Below the pieces are notes generated by a model. The model did not search any database. It had not been told where the DNA came from and saw only the letters and a list, made by a program, of their open reading frames with translations. 64,000 nucleotides of DNA, taken from the NCBI GenBank assembly GCA_934045905.1, contig OW203761.1, positions 34,088,964 to 34,152,963 on the forward strand, written 5' to 3'. This document shows, one piece after another, positions 24,880 through 34,808 of this stretch. Source of the stretch: Leuctra nigra (lineage: Eukaryota; Arthropoda; Insecta; Plecoptera; Leuctridae). The position numbers and the translations under genes were made by a program. The first letter of the stretch is position 1. Each line of letters opens with the position of its first letter.

Positions 24880-26289
24880 GTAATCGAACGAGTAATCAAT
24901 ATCGACGAGTGAGATTTATAAATAGTTGGAGTGTCGGTGGTGAAGTTATGAGTATGAATTGTCACGAACACTGATGTTAGAAACTGATTCAGTGGAGACT
25001 TGAATGAGCACGAAGGGGAAAGGAAGGATCATTAGAAAATAAGATAAAATTGTGACATAAAGCGTTTCCAGGAACGTGAATTTCAGAATTCCAAAATAAG
25101 TAGTGAAGGAACTTCAGAACTTCGTGCTTCATTCAAATTACTTACACTTTAACCCAAACTCTTTTAGATTTTGTTGTTTGATCTCCCGATTCAAGTAGTG
25201 GCTCTTTTAGAGTAGAACTTTAAGCTTTTAATGAATGGTGTACTCTATAGTAATCCTCACTTACCCTTTCAAACTATTTTTCACTCATTTCAACGTATAC
25301 TTAAATCCCGTTTTTGTAAATTTTCTCCACTTGGAGCTTAAAACTGCATCGTCTTCAATTATATAACTCGTTCGAAATGTCAATAGTCGCGTGCGGTTTT
25401 GACATTTCATTCGGCTTCTTAAAAGCAGGCAAATCGTTTTCGCACATCAATCGCGTTTGGGTTTTCATACAATTTCTCGGTGAAAAAAAAAACTCTTCTC
25501 TTGTAATACTGCGTGAAATGTGAAATTTTATTTCAAATCCAATTCGTTTTGGCTGTTTTTCTCGTACCTGTCAGGATGAGTTGTGGGGCGAACGAGGTTC
25601 TAAGCGCGCTGGCGGAGTGTATCGGTGGTTCGAGATGCAAGTGGCGAGATGCACTCCGAGCACGTCGCTGCAGTCAATACTGATACACGTCCGTGCATCA
25701 CGTGCGGGGACGTGCACTCAACGTGATTACACATTAATGTGGGAACGTGGCTGTGTGAGAAGCATAGAATATGATGTTTTGGAAGTGACTTGACATTCCT
25801 AGCATCTAGTGTTTGGAGTTAAAATGCAACAAACCCCTATTTTCATTAGCAGTGTATAGGTAATTGATTTCAATGCATTAAGTATTTTGTAAACAGTGTC
25901 GTTAGTACGAAATTTTCAAATAATTCCAGATTGACATTTGAATTCTAAACGCTCTCAAACTGGCAGAGTTAAAAATTAAAATATTGTGTCCGATGGTGAA
26001 CGTAACTTGATGCCAGTATTGCATTTTAATTGCCAATATTTCTAATTTTCTATTGCCATGCTATTACCGTGATTAAACTCAAATTTTTATTTGTAAATTG
26101 GGATTTGTTCAATTACAAACATAAAGTTACTACTTGGTACTATAAGTTAATATAACTTAGAAATACGAGAATTGCATATTAATTGGCAATAAATAGCTCT
26201 AGCGGTCATAACGTTATACTTCTCTGCGTAGATAAGTCGCTTCATCACCAGAATAATAATTCTAGGACGGGGAAGAGTTTGAGTGAGAT
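24880..26289. other. Tectonic intron c
   Basis: No exon is needed here: exons c and d join in phase. A GC-rich open patch at 25581-25793 follows an AG acceptor-like site but has no phase-compatible donor and no family resemblance. Confidence 0.45.
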
Positions 26290-27019
26290 CAGGGCCGGCT
26301 TAAGGTACATTCTTGATGTACGCGAAAAATGATAATGCCGCCTATCAAGGGCGTACGCAGGATGACATTTCTATTGTGAGGAGGGGGGGGGGGGGCACGT
26401 TCTTAATAATTTGAAAACTTACAGACGAAATAGGGGGGTTCGGGGGCGCAGCCCCCGAGAAAATTTTGGTTCAATGTCATTCGATTTGGTGCAATTTTGA
26501 ATAGCAGATTAGTTATTTTTGGGAAATATAAATTACCAATGTCCAAAAATAATTCCAGTAAATTTGGTAAGTTTTCGACATGATCTGCCTCTTTCTTTTA
26601 CTTTTTTGTTCACATATTATTTTAAATGTGCTGCTTTCTTAGATGATGTTCTGATTTTGGGGGGGACGCTCCCGGATTTTTTACATTTCATGGTCATTTT
26701 GAAGTAAACCTACGCGTTTCTGGTAAAATTACTGCAACATTGAACTCAATTTTTCTTGGTAATTTTTCATGCGCAAACAAAAAGTTCAGGAACATATCTA
26801 GGTGAAGGTATTAACATAACATGAACGAGATTTGTTTGGATACATTACAAAACATCAGTCGTCGTTTCCCCAAAAATAATTTTATTTCTTCCGAGCTTGA
26901 ATATTGGTCAACATGATGACACAAAATAGTAAATTTTCAAAAAATGCTGAAAGTGCCGCCTATCCGAATGTGCCGCCGTACGCGGTCGCGTACGTCGCCT
27001 ATGCCTAAAGCCGGCCCTG
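26290..27019. mobile_element. hAT-type non-autonomous transposon
   Basis: Terminal inverted repeats CAGGGCCGGCTTAAGG and (reverse complement of the right end) CAGGGCCGGCTTTAGG, flanked by a perfect 8-bp duplication AGTGAGAT at 26282-26289 and 27020-27027. An 8-bp duplication with CAGGG ends is the hAT hallmark. Inside are a 13-G run (26383-26395) and a GC hairpin (GGGGGCGCAGCCCCCGA), possibly from a nested element starting near 26347. No transposase is encoded. The right end lies 20 bp before the next tectonic exon. Confidence 0.88.
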
Positions 27020-27047
27020 AGTGAGATGTACTCTTCTTCATTTCAAG

Positions 27048-27158
27048 CATGGAGACAGAACCCTGGCCGGATGTGACGTCACATGGCGGCCATCTTGTGC
27101 TGAGCTCATCAGTGGTATTCGTGCAGGTTCCGGTGGATGATGTCAAACCGAGATCGAG
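27048..27158 (+). CDS. Tectonic, internal exon d
   Basis: Acceptor CTTCTTCATTTCAAG, 111 nt (one base, 36 codons, AG), donor ATCGAG/GTACTG. One base completes AGC, then METEPWPDVTSHGGHLVLSS and SVVFVQVPVDDVKPRS. The alternation SSSVVFVQV suggests a beta strand. The Met is internal, not a start, because the frame continues from exon c. The exon contains TGACGTCA next to ATGGCGGCCATCTTG. The donor GTACTG is weaker than average. Confidence 0.7.
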
Positions 27159-27562
27159 GTACTGCACAAAATAGTTTTATTTATAAATTATCTACATTTC
27201 TCTCCAAGAGTTGGTACTGCGTTTTGCATTATAGACAAATTTTATTATTTAAACTTACCTATTAGTAGATAGTAGAAACTATAGTTGAAACTAATGCATG
27301 TTGTTATTTTCTTCTGCTTGTGTAAAATATGTGCTAAGTATTATTTTTGTTGTGTGAGTATTGAACTTTGAACTTTGAGGAGTTAGCTCTGTCTAACAAG
27401 TAAATAAGCAATTTACTAGTCTGATGTAATACATCTCTGACTAGAGAGAATCATCAGGGAGATGTGATGTGTAGGAGGAAGCAATACTCACTTTTCTCTC
27501 CAGAGTCTTGAAACTGCACCGTGGGATGATTCATCAACCCACTCATTTACATTGCACTTATA

Positions 27563-28386
27563 CCGGGTGGCGCAAAAAAAATCACCCTGTTTGAGAGGTC
27601 ACTATATCGAAGCTATTATATATAGGATTCTGAAATTTGTACACGTATTAGAAAACATACCAAAATTTAATATGTGCAAGTTTTAAAAACATTACTATTG
27701 TAGGAAAAAGTTACAGCTGTTCAAATTTGGTTGTCAAAAAATTGATTATACGGAGCTCAAATAGCGCGCGTCGAGAAAACTTCCAATGGCCGGGACGCTG
27801 TTTCTTCAAAACTACTTACGGTATCAAGCTGAAAATTTCAAATTATATTGAAAATATATTAAGATCGATTGTGTACAAATTTCAGTCAATTTGAATGAAT
27901 GGAACTAAAATTATGGAATCTTGCAGTTGAGCTTGGAAACTGAATAGATGGGAAAAGAGTCACTTTTATAACGTGTGTAATAAAAGTTTAGAAATAATTT
28001 TTCTTTTCTGATTTTACGCTCAACTTCAAGATTCCATAATTTTCGTTCCATTCATTCAAATTGACTGAAATTTTTACACAATCGATCTTAATATATTTTC
28101 AATATAATTTGAAATTTTCAGCTCGATATCGTACGTAGTTTTAAAGAAACAGCGGGCCATTGGAAGTTTTCTCGACTCGCGCTATTTGAGCTCCGTATAA
28201 TCAATTTTTTGACAACCAAATTTGAACAGCTGTAACTTTTTTCCTATAATAGTAATTTTTTTGAAACTTGCACATATTAAATTTTGGTATGTTTTCTAAT
28301 ATGTGTACAAATTTAAGAATCTTATCTATAATAGTTTCGATATAGTGACCTCTCAAACAGGGTGATTTTTTTTTTGCACCACCCGG
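27563..28386. mobile_element. Mariner-type MITE (TA target), copy 2
   Basis: An 824-bp element with ends CCGGGTGGCGCAAAAAAAAT and the inverse, flanked by TA on each side. The arms are long inverted repeats (about 300 bp each, including GAGAGGTCACTATATCGAAG and CTCGACTCGCGCTATTTGAG-type blocks) around a short unique centre near 27950-28010. Non-coding. It lies in tectonic intron d. Confidence 0.8.
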
Positions 28387-28854
28387 TATATCTAATAAAA
28401 CCACATTTACATGATGTGAAAATGTGTTTCATGATGTGTTTCATGATTTTCATGATGATGATTTTGACTAAAGTTTAAATAAACCCTATGACGGAGTTCA
28501 CATTACCCCCTTTCTCATGATTGAGAATTTATTATATTTATTTTTATTTTATGTAGAACGTAAAAACGTTTGGTATTTTAATGTTTAATTTTGAACATAA
28601 TTAATTTATATGTTTTCAAGTTAATATTTAGATTGTTTCATGTATTATTCGTATACAGTTTCGTACTGTGTACTGTTTCGTGTACTCTCTACTAGTCAAG
28701 TTTAGATGTTATGAATTATCTATTTAGGCGATGACAGCTGATTGAATCCGCATTTTGTAATTGAACTAAAATGTCGTTAACATGAGGGTCTCCATATCGG
28801 ATATCTCACAGACTACGCAATACTTCTTGTCCAAGTGTGTGTGTGTTTCAACAG
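28387..28854. other. Tectonic intron d, right part
   Basis: AT-rich with short ATGATG-like repeats at about 28410-28460 and a GT run in front of acceptor GTTTCAACAG. No other feature. Confidence 0.5.
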
Positions 28855-29026
28855 GTTCTGGCAAGGTGTGCTGGCGCCACATGGGTCCGCGTCAGCGTGG
28901 ATCAACATGTGGCAAGTGTTTGACGACGTCGTCTCCAGAGACGAGTTGATCGAGATATCAGTGTCATGCATCGTCGTCGTCTTGATGGCGGCAGTCCTGG
29001 GCTCGCTGCTGGCGACGCATCAATAA
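28855..29026 (+). CDS. Tectonic, terminal exon e with C-terminal membrane segment
   Basis: Acceptor TGTGTGTTTCAACAG; one base completes AGG (Arg), then 56 codons and TAA. The peptide reads FWQGVLAP, then SAWINMWQVFDDVVSRDELI, then a hydrophobic segment ISVSCIVVVLMAAVLGSLLA and THQ stop. A single C-terminal membrane helix with a very short tail fits the membrane-anchored tectonics (TCTN2/3-like). Immediately after the stop begins a tandem array whose units resemble the DNA coding for this helix. Spliced together, exons a-e give about 225 residues without a stop, which is the main evidence that they form one gene. Confidence 0.75.
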
Positions 29027-29815
29027 TCCCACCGCTGACACCAAGTAGACGACTACCAATCTCTGCCACCAGTTGTGAAGTTGCATGTCTCCATCTTTCT
29101 GACTGCAGTCATGGAATCTTTCCTGACGACGCATAATATATCCCACCTGCGCCACCAAGTAGACTCGTACTACCAATCTCTGCCACCAGTTGTGAAGTTG
29201 CATGTCTCCATCTTTCTGACTGCAGTCATGGAATCTTTCCTGACGACGCATAATATATCCCACCTCCGCCACCAAGTAGACGACTACCAATCTCTGCCAC
29301 CAGTTGTGAAGTTGCATGTCTCCATCTTTCTGACTGCAGTCATGGAATCTTTCCTGACGACGCATAATATATCCCACCTGCGCCACCAAGTAGACTCGTA
29401 CTACCAATCTCTGCCACCAGTTGTGAAGTTGCATGTCTCCATCTTTCTGACTGCAGTCATGGAATCTTTCCTGACGACGCATAATATATCCCACCTCCGC
29501 CACCAAGTAGACTCGTACTACCAATCTCTGCCACCAGTTGTGAAGTTGCATGTCTCCATCTTTCTGACTGCAGTCATGGAATCTTTCCTGACGACGCATA
29601 ATATATCCCACCTCCGCCACCAAGTAGACGACTACCAATCTCTGCCACCAGTTGTGAAGTTGCATGTCTCCATCTTTCTGACTGCAGTCATGGAATCTTT
29701 CCTGACGACGCATAATATATCCCACCTCCGCCACCAAGTAGACTCGTACTACCAATCTCTGCCACCAGTTGTGAATTTGCATGTCTCCATCGTGCAGACT
29801 GCTGATCTGAATTCT
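29027..29815 (+). repeat. 111/117-bp minisatellite in the tectonic 3' UTR
   Basis: About six and a half units alternating in length by a 6-bp TCGTAC indel (GACGACTACC versus GACTCGTACTACC) and by CCTGCGCC/CCTCCGCC. Each unit aligns with the last coding bases of exon e plus the first bases after the stop: GATGGCGGCAGTCCTGGGCT in the exon corresponds to GACTGCAGTCATGGAATCTT, and the exon's CATCAATAATCCCACC to CATAATATATCCCACC. Unit lengths divisible by three keep frames open on both strands (29075-29836 +, 28964-29953 -); I regard these as shadows. Confidence 0.88.
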
Positions 29816-29986
29816 TTGCCGCTGCTCATAATGTAATGTAAATCCCACATCTGCCACCATATGTAATCCTGAAGGTCGGTCGTTATTAATATTGAATTGC
29901 GTGATGCACTGACTGAATGTAACTTTCACAACTTTGAGTGAAATGTGATACACTTGCTAACACATAAGAATGAATGCACCTAGTCA

Positions 29987-29992
29987 AATAAA
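29987..29992 (+). promoter_or_regulatory. Candidate polyadenylation signal for tectonic
   Basis: AATAAA in CAAATAAAGC, about 960 nt after the stop. If used, the 111/117-bp array is inside the 3' UTR. Confidence 0.45.
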
Positions 29993-29999
29993 GCACAGT

Positions 30000-30453
30000 T
30001 TTAATTGTGAAGCTATAAAGCACAAGATGTGAACAAAAGAAGTATCGTGTAGTTTTCAATATTAAAACGCAAGAAGCGGAACGACGTTAGCATAATTCGA
30101 GAACTACAATATTAATAATATAAATATGGCGGTACACACTTTTGTGTGTATATAAACTATTGTAATTTTATTATTATAAACGATCACTTGCCTCCGACAG
30201 TTATTTTACAAATACAATCATGCTGATTTACACTCATATATGTTTTCTAATATTTAGTATATTGATTCTCCGGCCTGTTTTCCTGTAAAAATTCCTGTTC
30301 CAATAGCGATTGTGTAACTTTCATTTTGAGTTGCACTCCTGAATATATCAGCCAATAGCGGAAGAGTGTGCCTTTCCCTTGCTCCTCTACTAACTGAATA
30401 TCAAATTTTTAAAGTGGATGTGCCTCTTTTAATTTGCATTATATATTGAATAA
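30000..30453. other. Intergenic DNA
   Basis: AT-rich, no gene or recognised element. Confidence 0.45.
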
Positions 30454-30821
30454 CTAGGAAAACACTCATTGTACCGCGTTGATGAGCGAGCACAAGTATA
30501 CGTGCAAATTCTCGAACTGGAATTGCGTACACACAATGCACAGAAAACATATACATCCATATTGAATCGAAATATGATCCACTCAATCAACATAAAATAT
30601 ATGCTTTTCATTGAATCTTGAAAATAGTATCTTAACACTCTGGTACCTAAAGAAAATCAGATTCAGTTGCAGTGAAAAACATTCATTTCGACACTTCAAT
30701 TCGGACAGCTATTAAAAATGCCAATAAGTGCATACGTTCTTAACTGATTGGGATAAAAATTTGTAAAAGACCATGCAAAATATGAGTTTGATCAGATTTA
30801 TCAGAGGAAATTAGAGAAAGG

Positions 30822-31082
30822 ATGGAGAAGAAGGACACGGTGGTACAAGAGATTGAAGAACGAAGGTTAAAGTGGTACGGGAATATGAGAAGGATGGACG
30901 CGAACAGGTGGCCACAGAGGATGTGGGAGTGGGTGCCACCTGGACGGCGGTTTAGAGGGCGTCCGGCCAAGGAATGGCACTCCGAGGTTAAGGAGGCTAT
31001 GGAAAGTCATCAACTGGAAGAGGACGAATGGAGGGACAAGGATTCCTGGCGTCTAGGATGCGAGACACGGCCACGGCTGTAA
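30822..31082 (+). pseudogene. C-terminal fragment of a non-LTR retrotransposon ORF2
   Basis: 86 codons, including EERRLKWYGNMRRMDANRWP, then a Gly/Arg-rich GRRFRGRPAKEW and a final WRLGCETRPRL. This RRLKWYG-H/N-x-x-RM ... RGRPxxxW pattern is the usual C-terminal tail of insect LINE polymerases. The endonuclease and reverse transcriptase are missing, so it is a 5'-truncated dead copy. Its last ~70 bp begin the 118-bp tandem repeat. Confidence 0.8.
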
Positions 31083-31675
31083 ATCACTCGCAATATCCTA
31101 GACGCCAGGAATCCTCCCAGCAATATATAAACTGGAAGAGGACGAATGGAGGGACAAGGATTTCTGGCGTCTAGGATGCGAGACACGGCCACGGCTGTAA
31201 ATCACTCGCAATATCCTAGACGCCAGGAATCCTCCCAGCAATATATAAACTGGAAGAGGACGAATGGAGGGACAAGGATTTCTGGCGTCTAGGATGCGAG
31301 ACACGGCCACGGCTGTAAATCACTCGCAATATCCTAGACGCAAGGAATCCTCCCAGCAATATATAAACTGGAAGAGGACGAATGGAGGGACAAGGATTTC
31401 TGGCGTCTAGGATGCGAGACACGGCCACGGCTGTAAATCACTCGCAATATCCTAGACGCCAGGAATCCTCCCAGCAATATATAAACTGGAAGAGGACGAA
31501 TGGAGGGACAAGGATTTCTGGCGTCTAGGATGCGAGACACGGCCACGGCTGTAAATCACTCGCAATATCCTAGACGCCAGGAATCCTCCCAGCAATATAT
31601 ATATATTGCGAGTGATTTACAGCCGTGGCCGTGTCTCGCATCCTAGACGCCAGGAATCCTTGTCCCTCCATTCGT
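31012..31675 (+). repeat. 118-bp tandem repeat of the LINE 3' end (5 copies) plus an inverted copy
   Basis: Units start AACTGGAAGAGGACGAATGG and end AGCAATATAT. Five units (31012-31602) are nearly identical, with rare changes such as GATTCC to GATTTC. From 31606 to 31675 lies a perfect reverse complement of the first ~70 bp of a unit. The unit spans the end of the LINE ORF and its short 3' UTR. Confidence 0.9.
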
Positions 31676-31689
31676 ATATATATATATAT

Positions 31690-31930
31690 ATAATTAATAC
31701 CAACTGCAAATTGAAAAGATTTGCCTACTGTGGGGATCGAACCCACGTCCCTGAATTGCCGGTCCAGTGCTCTAACCAGATTGAATAGCCTGCTTAGCTT
31801 AGTGGTTAGAGCACTGGACCGGCAATTCAGGGACGTGGGTTCGATCCCCACAGTAGGCAAATCTTTTCAATTTGCAGTTGGTATTAATTATCATCACCCT
31901 CTCTGAGGTCATCAGAAAAAACCATGTTAG
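31690..31930. mobile_element. Head-to-head inverted pair of tRNA-derived SINEs
   Basis: The left copy is reversed (tail AATACCAACTGCAAATTG first) and the right copy is forward. The arms are reverse complements from about 31696-31782 and 31807-31893. The 24-nt loop (31783-31806) is the 5' head of the right copy, so the left copy lacks its own head. Box A-like TAGCTTAGTGG and box B-like GGTTCGATCCC are present. A cloverleaf can be drawn (GCCTGCT/AGTAGGC, GTGGG/CCCAC), but position 33 would be C, so it is not a working tRNA. Confidence 0.8.
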
Positions 31931-32086
31931 TCACCTATAAGTACTCATCGTATATGAGAAAAATCCATACGAGAAGGTGAATGTCAGTTGTCAAACGTGG
32001 AAAGGATTCCACGGTCTTCTGACCTCTTCATCACGCGTCTCGGACTGTAGAAATACAGTTTATATGGAACAAAACCACTGCAGATT

Positions 32087-32250
32087 GAATAGCCTGCTTA
32101 GCTTAGTGGTTAGAGCACTGGACCGGCAATTCAGGGACGTGGGTTCGATTCCCACAGTAGGCAAATCTTTTCAATTTGCAGTTGGTATTAATTATCATCA
32201 CCCTCTCTGAGGTCATCAGAAAAAACCATGTTAGTCATATATATATATAT
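32087..32250 (+). mobile_element. tRNA-derived SINE, third copy
   Basis: Same sequence as the forward arm at 31783-31930, with an exact box B GGTTCGATTCC, the tail AAATCTTTTCAATTTGCAG then TTGGTATTAATTATC, and a terminal (TA)n run ending at the right target duplication. Confidence 0.8.
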
Positions 32251-32489
32251 ATCAGATTTATCGAAGACCATTTTAATTTATCAACCTATCAGGAGATATT
32301 TATTTAAATTTTAACCAATGAACGAATTTCAAAAAAAATAAGGGTCTGCAAACAGAAATGATTGTTTTTACATGTGTGCAATATTTCAGATCGATCGGTG
32401 AAACAGTGCGACTTTTATTGCTCCAGGTAGCAGCAAAAAAAACGGAAAAAACAGAGGTTTGTGTCAAAAGAATAAAAAAGCCAAATAAG

Positions 32490-32995
32490 TGTATTGTTTT
32501 GTTTTGTCTGACGTCAGGCGGCCGTGAATCCGTATGATATTTGACTCGAACGATCTCGAAATAGGTCCCCTTTGGACCACTTAAGTGATTCTCGCTCATT
32601 ACACTGTTGAGTGCTGAATATGAAAATATAGGTAGGTATGTTCATACAACAATGTTTAGTAAATTAATAAAAAAAACTTTAGTAAACACATAAAGCACAT
32701 CAGTATTGAGAACTAAATCACCAGTATTGTGTTGCCATGAGTGATGCCAGTAGAGATGTCAGTTAAGAGAACACAACTCACCTGGGTGTCCATCAAGCCA
32801 TCTCAGCACCCAGCAGTCCAACACAGGGGCAGATCCACAGCGATCATTGAACCCTAGGCCTACATGAGCACGGAGCTCAGATCATTTACTGGAAATCAAG
32901 AAAAGGAAGGCAGTTCATTTTAAAGACCCAACAAATCAACATATCCCCTAAATCGTTTAACACTTTGGTCCAAACGTTTTGTAGTGTTGACTTAT
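32490..32995. other. Intergenic DNA
   Basis: Only anonymous sequence is seen; no gene. Confidence 0.4.
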
Positions 32996-34808
32996 CTAGT
33001 GGAGCGGTCGCTCCACGCCAGCCAAGTCGTACGGCGCGCAAACTCTCAAATAAAGGCTGGAGCAAACCCACTTTTACTGTAAGCATCAAAGTGGCATTTT
33101 CGGCCTACTGGATCTTAAAATTGGGAAATCTCACATTGTTGCGATATATCTTAATTTCGAGCTATGGCCCACCCTACAACATATACCAAATTTGGGAACA
33201 ATAGGTTACGCCCTTTGCACGCTAGAGGGCCGTGAAAACAGTGTTTTAGGGCGGTTTTCATAATAATAATCTCAGTAGTAGTAGTCTCCTGGAATTCAAA
33301 TCCGGTAACATGGCCACAGCCAAAACGGCTGAACCGATTGATCTCACATTTTTACCACGTGTGCACTTTTGGCGTCTGATTTAACCTTCACCCCATGAAT
33401 TTTTTGTGCCGCCATTTTGAAACCGGAAGTGACGTCATATCTCAACAACGGCTAGACCGATTGGAACGAAAATAGCGCCAAACGATTCGGACGGTCATCT
33501 ATATGGATAATCAATAGCAACAGACTAAAATTTATGTTAACGAAACCGGAAATGACGTCATGAAATTTAATTCATCGATTGGCATTTCGGCAACAAATTT
33601 GATCCAATTATTTTGATATTTATGTAACGTATGTTCTTTTGTGATATTATTTGACTTGATATAAAACCAACCGGAAGCCGCCATTTTGAAACCAGAAATG
33701 ACATCATATCTTAATAACGTCTTAATAGATTTAAACGAAACCAACGCTAAACAATTTAGACGGTCAACTTTATGTATTATCATCAATAATATTTGCAGTT
33801 TCCCATACTGAAACCGGAAATGACGTCACACATTTTAAAAATCGCACAAATTTACATTTTGATGCAATAAATATACTATTTGAGACTGCTTATAATAAAA
33901 TGAAATCATGTTTAAATTATAATTCAAGAGGTCAGTGATTTCAGCAGCCATTTTGAAATCGGAAGAAACGACGTAATATCTCGAAAACTGGTTGACAGAT
34001 CGGTATGAAACTAGTGCCAAACGATTCGGAAGGACATCTCTATGGAATAGGAACAGTCAAACTAGAATTTTCCTATTTATGAGGCCGGAAATGACGTCAT
34101 TCAAATTTATAAATCATTATAATCCCCTCCTATACAATAAATACATATTCAGAAAGCTAAAAATGATACACATCATTTATAGTTATAAATTCTATGTGGC
34201 AGTGCAGAAAGTTCAGCGGCCATTTTGAAAACCGACGTGTTGCCATATCTCGGAACTGGGTTGACCGATTGGAATGAAACCTTTGTTTTTTTCATGAGAA
34301 TAACCAAATTGTAAAGGGTAATTTTTTTTAAAGGATTTAGTAATTGTTCATGTGATATGTGTCACACGTAAGTTGTTAGAATAAACTAAAAAAAGTAGTG
34401 ATATCCCCATAAAAAACACTCCGTGTAAAAATACCAGCCAAGTCTCTTCAACTTAAAAAAAATAATGAAATCTAAAAATTCTGCACTGAAAAGTAGTGAT
34501 ATCAAAAAATTAGCCAAGTCAAAACTTTATTTGAAAATCAAAAAATACTTGGCGCATCGTTTTTTTAGGGCATTATAGGTATACTATGTATATGTATATT
34601 TCATGTATAATTTATAATTGGCTTATACTTCCAAGCTATTTATGTACACGATGCGCCAAGTATTTTTTGATTTTCAAATAAAGTTTTGACTTGGCTAATT
34701 TTTTGATATCACTACTTTTCAGTGCAGAATTTTTAGATTTCATTATTTTTTTTAAGTTGAAGAGACTTGGCTGGTATTTTTACACGGAGTGTTTTTTATG
34801 GGGTTATA
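32996..34808 (+). mobile_element. Foldback element, copy 2 (left arm and core)
   Basis: Starts CTAGTGGAGCGGTCGCTCCAC (itself a small hairpin), followed by the arm block AGCCAAGTCGTACGGCGCGC and the modules with GCCGCCATTTTG, CCGGAAGT and TGACGTCA at about 33405, 33540, 33675, 33805, 33945, 34083 and 34215. It ends with the palindromic core 34400-34806. The right arm is missing. A 79-codon frame at 32965-33204 is a by-product. Confidence 0.75.
34400..34806. repeat. Palindromic core of foldback element (copy 2)
   Basis: About 400-bp palindrome with GATATCCCCATAAAAAACAC at the left and the reverse at the right, loop near 34570-34650. Same place in the element as in the other two copies. Confidence 0.8.

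Larger units (their letters stand above)
30803..32250 (+). mobile_element. Composite retroposon (LINE 3' end, tandem repeat, SINEs)
   Basis: Flanked by the 12-bp duplication ATCAGATTTATC (30791-30802 and 32251-32262) inside a Helitron-like copy whose intact sequence is known from 41105-41719. It contains, in order, a LINE ORF2 C-terminus, five 118-bp repeats of the LINE end, one inverted piece, an inverted SINE pair, a spacer, and a third SINE with a (TA)n tail. The duplication length and TA tail point to target-primed reverse transcription. The order suggests one insertion or a later-grown one. Confidence 0.72.
30454..32486 (-). mobile_element. Helitron-like element, minus strand, split by a retroposon
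   Basis: The 3' end (on the minus strand, CTAG at 30454-30457 with the hairpin stem CGCTC/GAGCG) and the interior match the minus-strand copy at 41105-41719. The match breaks at 30802 and resumes at 32251 (CGAAGACCATTT, AGGGTCTGCAAACAGAAATG). The 1,448 bp between are a later insertion flanked by a 12-bp duplication. The 5' end fades near 32486. Confidence 0.7.

Noticed and set aside
25581..25793. GC-rich 70-codon frame as an extra tectonic exon
   Set aside because: Exons c and d already join in phase. This segment has no compatible donor and no family resemblance.
28964..29953. 329-codon minus-strand open frame with repeated 37-39-residue units
   Set aside because: It is the complement of the 111/117-bp minisatellite and of tectonic exon e. 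Repeat units divisible by three keep many frames open. No domain and no start or splice context.
31804..31875. Functional tRNA (GGC anticodon)
   Set aside because: C at position 33 and a SINE tail directly attached. Several copies share the same 3' extension, so it is a tRNA-derived retroposon head.
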